Below, piece by piece: positions 18,387-27,412 of a stretch of DNA of 64,000 nucleotides (its first letter is position 1; every line of letters starts with the position of its first letter). Origin of the DNA: JACCQS01 sp963766765. Lineage in GTDB: Bacteria; Actinomycetota; Actinomycetes; Mycobacteriales; Geodermatophilaceae. The notes under the pieces are model-generated. The model was not told the DNA's origin and made no database searches. It worked only from the letters and a program-made list of their open reading frames with translations. The stretch is from assembly GCA_963766765.1 (NCBI GenBank), contig CAVYBR010000008.1, positions 124,001 through 188,000 of the forward strand, in the 5' to 3' direction. The position numbers and the translations under genes are program-made.

Positions 18387-20966
18387 CTATGGAGGCGGTG
18401 CCGTCCCGGAGACACCGGCCCACAGGTTGTCGAAACTGATCCGCACGGGACCGTTCGTCATGTTGCCCGACGCGTACGACGCGACTCCGATGGCGCCCGG
18501 TCCTTGCAGCGCGGCAGTACTGTCGGTCGCGGTCAACAGCCAGGGGGGTTCCGCGGCTCCGACCGGCCAGACGTTGGCGCGCAGAGTCGTGGTCCCCGAC
18601 CCGCTGACGTCGAGGCGCACATTGAGGAGCTGGCCTGCTGTATAGGTCAGCCCGGGCACGTCGAGACGCTGCAACTCGGTCAGCGTGCCGTTGATCACGC
18701 GGAACAACGTCACGTTGACCACGCCGTTGTTCAGGATCTTCAGCCGCACTTGGTAGTTGCTCGTACCGATCTTGCGTGCCATGACCCAGATGTAGTTGCC
18801 CGAACCGACCGTCGGCCGGTCTTGGGCGACCTGCACCTGAACCGCGGTATCGCCCGACGACAGCGAATTCAGTGACGCGGTCACCGTCTGGTTCGCAGCG
18901 GTCGACAGCACGCCGGCGCTACCGTTCACCGAGCACGGTGAGGTGGGCGAGACCGTCCACGGGCCGCCCAAGTTCGCGGTTCCCCAGCCACCGGAAACGG
19001 TACGGCTGAACGAGTCCGTCGCCAACGGGGTCCCCGACGATCCAACAGTCACCGACCTCGTCTGGGTGCCCGATGCTCCGTCGTCGTCGAAGACCCGCAG
19101 CTGGACCGAGTACGTACCCGGCTGTGAGTACGTCCGCGACGGCGTCGGGCCGGATCCCGTCGTGCCGTCACCGAACGTCCACGCGTACGACTCGATCGTG
19201 CCGTCCGTGTCCCGGGACGCGGTGCCGTTGAACGACGCAGTCAGTTCATCCGTGCTGAAACTGAAGTCTGCGATCGGCGGCAGGTTGTTGCCGGCCGGCC
19301 CGGAGACATCGACTGTCCTGGACGCTGCGGTCACCTGGTTGCCGAACGGATCCACGGCATAGATCTGGTACGTGTACGTGCCGCCGGGCAATCCGACGTC
19401 GTTGAACGTCTGGGTGGACAGCGTCCAGAACTTCGACCGCACGGTCGTGACGAATGCCGGGGTGGCGGTATTTCCGTTGCGAACCACGCGATAGGTGAGG
19501 TTCTCGTTGTCCTGGTCCCAGGTGGTTTGCCAGGTGACCCGGGCGGTGCCGCTCGAGGGGTTCGACAGGGTCGGAATCAGGCCATTGCTGGCGATCGGCC
19601 CACGGTTGTTCGGGGCAATGGATGGGATGGCGAATCTCACAAGGCCTTGCTGGGCAGTGTTGTTGACCCGGGTGAACTCGCCGCCGTACAGCACGTACTG
19701 GCTGTTACCGCCTACGTGCCACGGGCCTTGGCTCTGCCCGGTGAACGACCCGATGGTGAAGTCCGGTGCCCAGGCGACCAGTGTCGGCGCAGGGCGGCCG
19801 GCGAAGGCGCAGCAGGTACTCGTTGTGGTCGGCGCGAAACTGAATGCCGTGGCGTGGTGATGGACTCGTGGGGTGACTTCGGGAAAGGCGCGCATCCGCG
19901 AGCAATCGTGGGCATGTGACGCCGCATAGATGACCGAGCCGGACCGGAACGCCGAATAATGATCACCGCGGCAGTCCGCGATCCAGTGCAGGACACCGTC
20001 GATGGCTCGAATGGCGTAGACGCCTTCGGTGTTGCCGGGCCCGTAGAAGTCATAGGAGCCGCCGTAGACGTACGTGCCGTCAGTGCTGACGCTCCAGATC
20101 GCGGAGTCGTCGCCTCGGTTGGTGAACGAGTTGCTCATTGCGAACGGCAGGACCGCTCCGGTGGTGGGCTCGAGGGCACCGATACCCACGGAGGTGACGT
20201 TGTTCAACCGGGCGAACCGCCCGACAGCGATGACGCGGTTGGCCGACGAGACGTACGTGAGGCCGAGAACGGCCGAGCTCTTGGCCAGACTGCCATCGGA
20301 GTTGGTCCCCTCCTGGGTGGTGGGAGCCCAGGGCAGGGCCGCGCCGTCGGAGGCCCGGAAGGCAGCCAGGTTCTTGCGGACCAGACCGCCGGTGATGGAG
20401 GTGAACTGTCCGCCGACATAGACGGTGCTGTCGGTCGCCGTGATGGCCTTGACCTGGCTATAGACCGATGGGCGGAATGTCGACACCAGCGCGCCGGTGG
20501 CGGTGTCGTAGGCCGCTACGCGGTTGCGGGTCTGGCCGCTGGCAACCGTGAAGTCACCCGCCACATAGACCCGCGAGCCGTCCGGGGCGGCCTCGACCGC
20601 CAGGGCCTGTGCGTTCAGATTGGGATTGAATGACGTGATCAACGCACCCGTGGTCAGGTTGTAGGCCAGCATGTTGCGCCTGGCCGTCAACTGGGTTCCC
20701 GGTGCCGCACCTGCCGGCCGGGCGTTGTTGAACTTTCCGACCACATAGACCGTGTTGCCGACGACCTCCTGATCCCAGACCACCCCGTCGATCTGAACGG
20801 TTGGGAGGGCGTCGGCGCTCACACTTGGCGGGGTCGCGGGATCCGCGGGATTGGCCGGGGCGGTATCCGCGGCGGCCGAGGGCGCGAACGCGAGCACCCC
20901 GACCGTCAGGGCGAGGGTCCCGATGACCGAGACGCAACGTCGAACACTGGAACCGCCAACGATCAT
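18387..20966 (-). CDS. secreted beta-propeller / PKD-domain protein
   Basis: The 859-residue protein starts at ATG 20966, with AGAGGA five bases upstream. Residues 1-36 are a Sec signal peptide (SVRRCVSVIGTLALTVGVLA, then APSAAA). Residues about 40-430 contain repeating propeller-like blades (VYVVGKFN, VYVAGDFT, VYVGGQFT, VLYGGEFT). A fibronectin-III-like segment follows (WDQDNENLTYRVVRNG), then a PKD domain (NLPPIADFSFS to RSVTV) and a C-terminal beta-sandwich resembling carbohydrate-binding or LamG-like modules (ATDSFSRTVSGGWG to FDNLWAG). There is no LPXTG anchor or C-terminal membrane helix, so it is probably released. Function is unknown; a wall, polysaccharide or surface role is inferred from architecture only. 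Confidence 0.85.
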   Translation of the reverse strand: MIVGGSSVRRCVSVIGTLALTVGVLAFAPSAAADTAPANPADPATPPSVSADALPTVQIDGVVWDQEVVGNTVYVVGKFNNARPAGAAPGTQLTARRNMLAYNLTTGALITSFNPNLNAQALAVEAAPDGSRVYVAGDFTVASGQTRNRVAAYDTATGALVSTFRPSVYSQVKAITATDSTVYVGGQFTSITGGLVRKNLAAFRASDGAALPWAPTTQEGTNSDGSLAKSSAVLGLTYVSSANRVIAVGRFARLNNVTSVGIGALEPTTGAVLPFAMSNSFTNRGDDSAIWSVSTDGTYVYGGSYDFYGPGNTEGVYAIRAIDGVLHWIADCRGDHYSAFRSGSVIYAASHAHDCSRMRAFPEVTPRVHHHATAFSFAPTTTSTCCAFAGRPAPTLVAWAPDFTIGSFTGQSQGPWHVGGNSQYVLYGGEFTRVNNTAQQGLVRFAIPSIAPNNRGPIASNGLIPTLSNPSSGTARVTWQTTWDQDNENLTYRVVRNGNTATPAFVTTVRSKFWTLSTQTFNDVGLPGGTYTYQIYAVDPFGNQVTAASRTVDVSGPAGNNLPPIADFSFSTDELTASFNGTASRDTDGTIESYAWTFGDGTTGSGPTPSRTYSQPGTYSVQLRVFDDDGASGTQTRSVTVGSSGTPLATDSFSRTVSGGWGTANLGGPWTVSPTSPCSVNGSAGVLSTAANQTVTASLNSLSSGDTAVQVQVAQDRPTVGSGNYIWVMARKIGTSNYQVRLKILNNGVVNVTLFRVINGTLTELQRLDVPGLTYTAGQLLNVRLDVSGSGTTTLRANVWPVGAAEPPWLLTATDSTAALQGPGAIGVASYASGNMTNGPVRISFDNLWAGVSGTAPPP

Positions 20967-21189
20967 GATGTCCTCTGGCAGGAGCCGAATACAGTTGAGC
21001 GCAGAATTACATGCGGGTGCTCCCGCAGGTAGCCTTTCGCGGCGAGGCGCACATCGCGCAAGATCACCGCAGGTGACGGCCGTGCCGCAGCCTTGGCGGT
21101 TTTCGGGCACCGCGCGCGGCTGACCCGGCGCCCGTGCGGGGTTTCCCGGAACCCGCCAACGCGAGGCCGGTCATGGCAGTCTGACGGCC
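20967..21189. other. divergent intergenic region
   Basis: This 223-bp region separates the secreted PKD protein from the LytTR regulator. It holds a small hairpin (GCGGGTGCTCCCGC near 21014) and the sequence CAAGATCACC near 21059, which partly matches the inverted site CAAGATCAC upstream of the LytS-type kinase. No promoter boxes are clear. Confidence 0.4.
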
Positions 21190-21930
21190 ATGCGCGTGCT
21201 GGCGGTCGACGACGAGCCGCCCGCTCTCGACGAGATTGCCTTCCTGCTCCGTTCGCACACCTCGGTCGCCGACGTCGTCACCGCCACCAATGCGAGTGAT
21301 GCGCTGCGGGCGATGCAGGAGAACGGGGCGCACCAGCCCGGCTTCGACGTGGTGTTGCTCGACATCCGGATGCCGGGTCTGGACGGGCTGGAACTCGCCA
21401 AGGTCCTGGGAAACTTCGCGCACCCACCAGCGGTGGTGTTCGTGACCGCTCACGATGACCGGGCAGTGGACGCGTACGACCTGGGTGCGGTCGACTACCT
21501 GCTCAAGCCGGTACGCGCCGATCGGCTCGATGAGTCGCTGCGCCGGGTGTTGCTGCTGCGCGATGCCACGTCCGCCGTCACCGAGGACGAGGTCATCCCC
21601 GTCGAACTGGCCGGCGTCACCACGATGCTGTCCCGCTCGTCGGTGCGCTGGGTCGAGGCTCAGGGCGACTACGCCCGGTTGCACACGCGCGAGGACAGTC
21701 ACCTCGTCCGGATCCCCCTGTCCACATTGGAGGAGCGCTGGTCCGAGGCCGGGTTCGTGCGGATTCATCGCTCCTACCTCGTGGCGCTGCGACTGATCAC
21801 CCAACTGCGCCTCACGTCCAGCGGATACGTCGTCATGGTCGACAACCGGGAACTTCCGGTCAGTCGCCGGCACACCCGGGAGCTCAAGGATCGACTCGTC
21901 CGCACCGTCAAGTCCGGATGGACGCGGTAA
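21190..21930 (+). CDS. LytTR-family response regulator
   Basis: The 246-residue regulator has a receiver domain (D7/D8, phospho-acceptor D58 in VLLDIRMPGLDG, Lys in DYLLKPV) followed by a LytTR DNA-binding domain (about 140-240; VRWVEAQGDYARLHT, FVRIHRSYLVAL, LPVSRRHTRELK). It overlaps the next gene by 13 nt, so it heads the symporter operon. The inferred pathway is LytS-type kinase at 17164 to this regulator to control of the two ActP-like transporters. A regulator site may lie upstream of 25122, but this is unproven. Confidence 0.9.
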   Translation: MRVLAVDDEPPALDEIAFLLRSHTSVADVVTATNASDALRAMQENGAHQPGFDVVLLDIRMPGLDGLELAKVLGNFAHPPAVVFVTAHDDRAVDAYDLGAVDYLLKPVRADRLDESLRRVLLLRDATSAVTEDEVIPVELAGVTTMLSRSSVRWVEAQGDYARLHTREDSHLVRIPLSTLEERWSEAGFVRIHRSYLVALRLITQLRLTSSGYVVMVDNRELPVSRRHTRELKDRLVRTVKSGWTR

Positions 21931-22322
21931 CGCCCGCGGGAGGGCGACCTCCCAAGCGGGTCAGAGTCGACCTTGCGGGGCGGGCCGCCCGGCCGCCGGC
22001 CCACTCACGGCTGGAGATCGAGGAGCAGACCCAGGTCGGGGAAGTGTTGATCCGCGGCCTTGTTCGCGCGCAGCTGGGGTTGGCGCTGAGCCTGGCGGGT
22101 GTCGTCATCCTGCTGCTGGGGAGCCTGCCGATCGCCTTCGCCCTGTTTCCCGGGCTTGCGGATGTGTACATCCTCGAGCTCCGCCTTCCGTGGCTCCTGC
22201 TCGGCGTCTTGGCCTATCCATTGCTCTACGTGGTGGGACGGGTGCACGTCCGCCAAGCGGAGCGGATCGAGGAGGACTTCGGCAAGGCGATCGGGACGGA
22301 GTCCGAGGTAGGACATTCGTGA
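21918..22322 (+). CDS. small two-helix membrane protein, symporter partner
   Basis: The 134-residue protein has a basic, proline-rich N-terminus, a polar segment (HSRLEIEEQTQVGEVLIRG), two hydrophobic segments (LGLALSLAGVVILLLGSLPI and LPWLLLGVLAYPLLYVVG) and a charged tail. It overlaps the regulator upstream and the symporter downstream (GTGA). In size and placement it resembles the small DUF485-type partners that precede ActP-like transporters, but the sequence differs from the clear DUF485 protein at 25122. A role as symporter accessory subunit is inferred from position. Confidence 0.75.
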   Translation: MDAVTPAGGRPPKRVRVDLAGRAARPPAHSRLEIEEQTQVGEVLIRGLVRAQLGLALSLAGVVILLLGSLPIAFALFPGLADVYILELRLPWLLLGVLAYPLLYVVGRVHVRQAERIEEDFGKAIGTESEVGHS

Positions 22323-24055
22323 CGAGTGCGAGCCCGTACGCCCTGGCTGCAATCCTGGTTGTCACTGCGCTGACGATCGGCATCGGCACGTACGGGTTGC
22401 GCTTCTCCCGGACGACGTCGGACTTCCTGGTAGCCAGCCGCACTGTCAGCCCTGGTTGGAACGCTTCCGCGATCGGTGGTGAATACCTTTCGGCTGCATC
22501 GTTTCTCGGCGTTGCTGGTCTGGTGATGAAGTATGGCGCCGACGTTCTCTGGTATCCGGTCGGATTCGCGGCGGGTTACCTCGCGCTGCTGCTGTTCGTT
22601 GCCGCGCCGCTGCGCCGCTCTGGTGCCTTCACGTTGCCTGACTTCGCCGAGGCCCGGCTTGGCTCGAAGACGCTGCGCCGCTGGGCGGTGCTGTTCGTCG
22701 TGGTCATCGGCTGGTTGTATCTGCTGCCGCAGTTGCAGGGCGCCGGCCTGACGCTTCGTACGCTGACCGGCGCTCCGTACTGGGTGGGCGCGGTCGTCGT
22801 CGGAATCGTGGTGACGGTCAACGTTGCCAATGGTGGAATGCGCTCGATCACCTTCGTACAGGCGTTTCAGTACTGGCTCAAGCTCACCGCGATCGCTATT
22901 CCAGCGTTCTTCCTGCTCATCGTCTGGCAGTCCGGAGGGCTGGGGCCGTTGACCGGCGACCAGTCGCCGACGTTCCCCGAGGAAACGACGGTGCTTGTCG
23001 ACACGGCAGTCAGCGTCGTCGCGGAAGACTCGCTGACGCTGCGCGCACGAGGGACGGTGGACGGCACCGAGGTCGACGGAGCCCTGACCTGGGCGCCCGG
23101 CGAACACGAGGTCGCCGCCGGAAGCGAGCTGGTCTTCTCGGCCGGCGCGCAGGTGCCACAGGTCAGCGAGTTGCCGACGCTGTCCGGCCGCACGTGGGCC
23201 ACCCCGCTGGGCACTGGTGGCGGTCACGATGACCACCCGCTGTTTGCGACGTACTCACTGATCCTGGCGACGTTCCTCGGCACGATGGGGCTCCCACACG
23301 TGCTCGTCCGCTTCTATACGAATCCGGATGGCCGCGCGGCTCGTCGTACGACGTTGATCGTGCTGGCTCTGCTGGGCGTCTTCTACCTCTTCCCGACGCT
23401 GTACGGCGCGCTCGGCCGGCTCTACGTGCCGCAGCTGCTGATCACGGGGCAGACCGATGCGGTGGTCCTGTTGTTGCCCGGCGCGGCACTCGGTGGCCTG
23501 CTCGGCCAGATCCTCGGAGCTCTGGTGGCGGGCGGGGCGTTCGCGGCGTTCCTGTCCACCGCGTCGGGGTTGCTCGTGTCCGTGTCAGGTGTGCTGTCCA
23601 CCGACGTCATCGGACGCGGCTCAGTCCGGGACTTCCGCCGGGCAGCTGCGGTCGCCGGCGTCGTTCCGCTGGTGATCGCCGCGCAGATCGACCGGCTCGA
23701 CGTCTCCCAGGTCGTGGGTCTGGCATTCGCTGTGGCCGCCTCCACCTTCTGTCCGTTGCTGGTGCTCGGGATCTGGTGGCGCAAGTTGACTGACGTCGGC
23801 GCCCTGGCCGGAGTGCTCGCCGGCGGGGGACTGTCCCTGACGGCCGTGCTGATCACGGTCTTCGGCGGGGAGTTGAGCGGGTGGCCGGGGGTCTTGCTGG
23901 CTCAGCCGGCTGCCTGGACTGTGCCGCTCGCCTTTCTGGTCATGATCGTCGTGTCGCGACTGACTGCCTCACGGGTCCCGAAGAACGTCGGCCGGACCAT
24001 GCTCCTGCTCCATGCCCCGGAGTCCCTGGGTCTGGGCCGTTCGACGCCGAACTGA
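22319..24055 (+). CDS. solute:sodium symporter, ActP-like, with extra soluble insert
   Basis: The 578-residue protein starts at GTG 22319, with AGGA five bases upstream. It has the SSS-family fold: ASRTVSPGWNASAIGGEYLSAASFLG, ALYWVG-type helices, GTMGLPHVLVRFYT and the DVSQVVGLAFAVAASTFCPL region. It probably carries a short-chain monocarboxylate such as acetate with sodium. An insert of about 75 residues (about 217-293) rich in Thr, Val, Glu and Gly sits between two helices and is absent from its paralogue at 25459; it looks beta-rich and probably extracytoplasmic. Substrate is inferred from family only. Confidence 0.85.
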   Translation: MTSASPYALAAILVVTALTIGIGTYGLRFSRTTSDFLVASRTVSPGWNASAIGGEYLSAASFLGVAGLVMKYGADVLWYPVGFAAGYLALLLFVAAPLRRSGAFTLPDFAEARLGSKTLRRWAVLFVVVIGWLYLLPQLQGAGLTLRTLTGAPYWVGAVVVGIVVTVNVANGGMRSITFVQAFQYWLKLTAIAIPAFFLLIVWQSGGLGPLTGDQSPTFPEETTVLVDTAVSVVAEDSLTLRARGTVDGTEVDGALTWAPGEHEVAAGSELVFSAGAQVPQVSELPTLSGRTWATPLGTGGGHDDHPLFATYSLILATFLGTMGLPHVLVRFYTNPDGRAARRTTLIVLALLGVFYLFPTLYGALGRLYVPQLLITGQTDAVVLLLPGAALGGLLGQILGALVAGGAFAAFLSTASGLLVSVSGVLSTDVIGRGSVRDFRRAAAVAGVVPLVIAAQIDRLDVSQVVGLAFAVAASTFCPLLVLGIWWRKLTDVGALAGVLAGGGLSLTAVLITVFGGELSGWPGVLLAQPAAWTVPLAFLVMIVVSRLTASRVPKNVGRTMLLLHAPESLGLGRSTPN

Positions 24056-24067
24056 TCGCTATCGACG

Positions 24068-24907
24068 TCACGCACCCGGGGTCGAAAAGTCCGCGATGAG
24101 CTCCGCGAGTGCGGCCGGCTGATCCTCGGAGACGAACGTGTATGAGTCCTCGATCAACTCCAGGCGGCCATTCGGGATGAGGTCGGCGAGCCTCTGTCCG
24201 TGCGCGAAGGGGAAGAACCGGTCCTCGCGAACCCATGCGATCAGTGCGGGCCGGTCGAAGCTCGACAACTTCCGCGCGGCCGCTACGGTGTACCGAGAAG
24301 ATATGCCGCGCAACACTTTCCGTGTATCTCGACGCACGCCGCGATCGGTGAGAAACGGCCGTACCCAGGCCTTGACGACCTGGTCGTCGATGGGTTGCTT
24401 CGTCAGCCCTCCAAGGACGATGGGCAGGTTGCGCACCCAGCGGAGGCGAAGGCCCTGGAGCGCCACGGTCACGAGTCCGGGCACTCGCGCGGCCCACTGC
24501 AGCGAGCGGAACGTCGGTGGCAGGAAGTTCGTGAACGCGTCGCACGGCGTCAGAACCAACCGCGCCAGACGGTCGGGGTGCTCGGTGGCCACGATCTGGC
24601 AGATCGCCCCGCCGGTGTCGTTGCCCACCAGCGTGACCTCGTCGAGGTCCAGCGCCACGAGGAAGTCGTTGATGATCCGGGCGAGTCCCGGCGGCGTCAG
24701 GTCTGCGCCACGACGCATGGCGGTCCGGTGCGCGCCCAATGGCCAGTCCGGGACGATGCAGCGGAAGCGGCTCTCGAGCAGCGGGACAACCTTTCGCCAC
24801 AGCGTGCCGCTGACGAGCAGCCCGTGCACGAACACGATCGGCTGACCGGAACCGGTCTCCCGGTAGTTGACGAAGCCCTGATCAAGGCTCACCTGATGCT
24901 CGGTCAT
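24068..24907 (-). CDS. alpha/beta hydrolase with Asp nucleophile (haloalkane dehalogenase/epoxide hydrolase-like)
   Basis: The 279-residue protein has oxyanion motif IVFVHGLLVSG and nucleophile elbow LVGNDTGG, giving Asp97 as the nucleophile as in haloalkane dehalogenases and epoxide hydrolases. Near the C-terminus the usual HFVxEDxP motif reads YTFVSEDQP, so the catalytic base His is replaced by Thr at the expected place. It may use another base, or bind or transform a different substrate. It ends convergently 12 bp from the symporter and lies between the two symporter units. Confidence 0.8.
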   Translation of the reverse strand: MTEHQVSLDQGFVNYRETGSGQPIVFVHGLLVSGTLWRKVVPLLESRFRCIVPDWPLGAHRTAMRRGADLTPPGLARIINDFLVALDLDEVTLVGNDTGGAICQIVATEHPDRLARLVLTPCDAFTNFLPPTFRSLQWAARVPGLVTVALQGLRLRWVRNLPIVLGGLTKQPIDDQVVKAWVRPFLTDRGVRRDTRKVLRGISSRYTVAAARKLSSFDRPALIAWVREDRFFPFAHGQRLADLIPNGRLELIEDSYTFVSEDQPAALAELIADFSTPGA

Positions 24908-24949
24908 CGCGGCGAGTCCCTTTCACGGCTCGAGGAAAAGCGCAGTGTC

Positions 24950-24983
24950 TCGTACGCGAACGTGCTACCGCTCGTCGTACGCG
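24950..24983. promoter_or_regulatory. direct repeat TCGTACGCG upstream of the DUF485-symporter operon
   Basis: TCGTACGCG occurs at 24950-24958 and 24975-24983, 25 bp apart in the same direction. The pair lies in the shared region between the leftward hydrolase and the DUF485 gene. LytTR regulators bind direct repeats, so this is a candidate site, but the sequence does not clearly match a published consensus. Confidence 0.35.
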
Positions 24984-25121
24984 TGGGCCCGTCCAGCGAA
25001 ATGGACCATCCTCTCGGCGCGAGAATGAACCAAGCCCTCTCCCCGGCGTGCCGAAATCCTTACGGTGACCGCCATCACCCGGTGGACGGACCTGCCGGGT
25101 CCTGCCTCTGGAGTGCCGCTG

Positions 25122-25466
25122 GTGACCGAGCAAGTAGAGCGTCAAACGCTCACCCCCGAGCAGTACGTCGAGGCGCAGAACTCCCCGGAATTCGCGGAGT
25201 TGCGCCGCCGCTTCCGTCGCTTCGCCTTCCCGATGACCGTGGTCTTCCTTGCCTGGTATCTGCTCTACGTCCTGCTCTCGACGTACGCATCAGATTTCAT
25301 GAGCAAGGAAGCGTTCGGCAATGTGAACGTCGGGATGATCATGGGTCTGTTGCAGTTCGTGTCCACGTTCGTGATCACGACCTTGTACGTACGACACGCC
25401 AACAAGAACACCGACCCGATCGCGGACAAGATCCGCGCTGAGCTCGAAGGTGGCCACGATGCCTGA
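25122..25466 (+). CDS. DUF485 family membrane protein
   Basis: The 114-residue protein has a soluble N-terminus (LTPEQYVEAQNSPEFAELRR), two membrane helices (FPMTVVFLAWYLLYVLL and MGLLQFVSTFVITTLYV) and a charged tail. This is the DUF485 pattern found directly upstream of actP-type genes. GTG 25122 is chosen because GGAG lies about eight bases upstream and the length fits the family; GTG 25065 lacks a ribosome site. It overlaps the symporter start by eight bases. Confidence 0.88.
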   Translation: MTEQVERQTLTPEQYVEAQNSPEFAELRRRFRRFAFPMTVVFLAWYLLYVLLSTYASDFMSKEAFGNVNVGMIMGLLQFVSTFVITTLYVRHANKNTDPIADKIRAELEGGHDA

Positions 25467-27129
25467 CCGGTTGATGGCTGCCGCCGCCCCGACTGCGACC
25501 GTCGGTGAGCCGGTCGTCAACATCGCGATCTTCCTGGTTTTCGTGGTCATCACGCTGTTCATCACGTTCCGGGCCAGCCGCAACAACCGGACAGCGGCTG
25601 ACTACTACGCCGCTGGGCGGACGATCACCGGCTCGCAGAACGGTCTGGCGATCGCCGGGGACTACCTTTCCGCCGCGTCGTTCCTCGGAATCGCCGGCGC
25701 CATCGCGGTGTACGGCTACGACGGCTTTCTCTACTCGATCGGCTTCTTGGTCGCCTGGCTGGTCGCCCTGCTCCTCGTTGCCGAGCTGTTGCGCAACACC
25801 GGCAAGTACACGATGGCCGACGTACTCGCGTTCCGTATGCGACAGGGGCCGGTCCGTACGGCCGCCGCTGTGTCGACGCTGGTGGTCTCGATCTTCTATC
25901 TGCTTGCCCAAATGGCCGGGGCCGGCGGCCTCGTCGCGTTGCTGCTCGGTGTGAGCGGCAAGGGTGCCGAGGCTGCGGTGGTCATCGTGGTCGGCGCATT
26001 GATGATCACCTACGTCCTGGTCGGCGGCATGCGCGGCACCACTTGGGTGCAGATCATCAAGGCCACGCTCCTGATGGTCGGCGCGCTCGTCATGGTCGTG
26101 TGGGTCCTTGGCAAGTTCAGCTTCAACCTGTCGAGCCTGTTCGGTGCCGCCGAGGACGTTGCCGCTGGGGCCACGACCCCGCGCGACGTCCTCGCCCCGG
26201 GTGCCCAGTACGGCGCTACCGGTACCTCGCAGTTGGACTTCGTCTCGCTCGGTCTGGCGCTGGTGCTGGGTACGGCCGGCCTGCCGCACGTGCTGATGCG
26301 GTTCTACACCGTGCCCACCGCCAAGGACGCACGCAAGTCCGTGGTCTGGGCGATCTGGCTGATCGGGGTCTTCTACCTCTTCAGCCTGATCCTGGGTTAC
26401 GGGGCCGGTGCGCTCGTCGGGGCCGACAAGATCCTGACCTCGCCGGGCGCCGTCAACTCCGCGGCTCCGCTGCTGGCCTTCGAACTCGGTGGTACGGCAC
26501 TGCTGGGCATCATTTCCGCAGTCGCTTTCGCGACGATTCTCGCGGTGGTGGCGGGCCTGACGATCACCGCCTCGGCATCCTTTGCCCACGACATCTACGC
26601 GTCTGTGGTCAAGAAGGGTGTCAAGACCGATACCAGCGGTGTGGACGAGGTCAAGGTCGCCCGGATCACCGCATGCGTGATCGGTGCCGTGGCGGTGGGA
26701 CTGGGGATTCTCGCCCTCCAGGCAGGACTGAACATCGCCTTCCTGGTGGCGTTGGCCTTCGCGATCGCGGCCTCGGCGAACCTGCCGACGATTCTGTACA
26801 CGCTGTTCTGGAAGCGCTTCACGACGCAGGGCGCCGTGTGGAGCATCTACGGCGGACTGATCATCTGCGTCGGGTTGATCATCTTCTCGCCGGTCGTGTC
26901 GGGTGCGCCGCCCAACCCGGCAACCGGGATCAGCCCGTCGATCTTCAAGGACGTGGACTTCCACTTCTTCCCGCTGAACAACCCAGGCATCGTCTCCATC
27001 CCGGCGGCGTTCCTTCTCGGCTGGCTGGGCACGATCCTCTCCAAGGAGAAGCCGAACGTCGAGAAGTACGCCGAACTGGAGGTCCGCTCGCTCACCGGCA
27101 TCGGCGCCGAGAAGGCGATTTATCACTAA
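25459..27129 (+). CDS. cation/acetate-type solute:sodium symporter
   Basis: The 556-residue SSS-family transporter shows the ActP signature: RTITGSQNGLAIAGDYLSAA, FLGIAGAIAVYGYDG, GLPHVLMRFYTVPTAKDARK, and FAIAASANLPTILYTLFWKRF. About thirteen hydrophobic segments are visible. ATG 25459, five bases after AAGGTGG, is preferred to GTG 25450. Family members take up acetate or pyruvate with sodium. It pairs with the upstream DUF485 gene and is probably controlled by the LytS/LytTR system 4 kb upstream. A strong hairpin terminator follows. Confidence 0.9.
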   Translation: MPDRLMAAAAPTATVGEPVVNIAIFLVFVVITLFITFRASRNNRTAADYYAAGRTITGSQNGLAIAGDYLSAASFLGIAGAIAVYGYDGFLYSIGFLVAWLVALLLVAELLRNTGKYTMADVLAFRMRQGPVRTAAAVSTLVVSIFYLLAQMAGAGGLVALLLGVSGKGAEAAVVIVVGALMITYVLVGGMRGTTWVQIIKATLLMVGALVMVVWVLGKFSFNLSSLFGAAEDVAAGATTPRDVLAPGAQYGATGTSQLDFVSLGLALVLGTAGLPHVLMRFYTVPTAKDARKSVVWAIWLIGVFYLFSLILGYGAGALVGADKILTSPGAVNSAAPLLAFELGGTALLGIISAVAFATILAVVAGLTITASASFAHDIYASVVKKGVKTDTSGVDEVKVARITACVIGAVAVGLGILALQAGLNIAFLVALAFAIAASANLPTILYTLFWKRFTTQGAVWSIYGGLIICVGLIIFSPVVSGAPPNPATGISPSIFKDVDFHFFPLNNPGIVSIPAAFLLGWLGTILSKEKPNVEKYAELEVRSLTGIGAEKAIYH

Positions 27130-27170
27130 CGGTCCCATCCAGATGCCGGCGCTGTCCTGCCGGCACTACT

Positions 27171-27208
27171 CCGAGCCCGCCCTGTGCATCTGGCCAGGGC
27201 GGGCTCGG
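27171..27208 (+). terminator. strong hairpin terminator after the symporter
   Basis: A perfect 14-bp stem (27171-27184 with 27195-27208, arms beginning CCGAGCCCGCC and ending GGGCGGGCTCGG) encloses a 10-nt loop 42 bp after the symporter stop. No T-tract follows, as is common in high-GC actinobacteria. Confidence 0.8.
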
Positions 27209-27412
27209 CCCGTCTCGGCACACGAGCTATAACTGTGCGAGGGCGTTAGATTGCAGAGAACGCAGGTGGCGTCGAGCCGAAGCGCCACGGGATAATCACG
27301 CTGCGTATGCGGACACGCACACGACAACTGACACCACCGGCAGGCTGATCGCCGGTCGGCAGTTGGGCCACGGGGACTGCGGGACGCGGGGAAGGGACAC
27401 ACCAGCGCTGCC

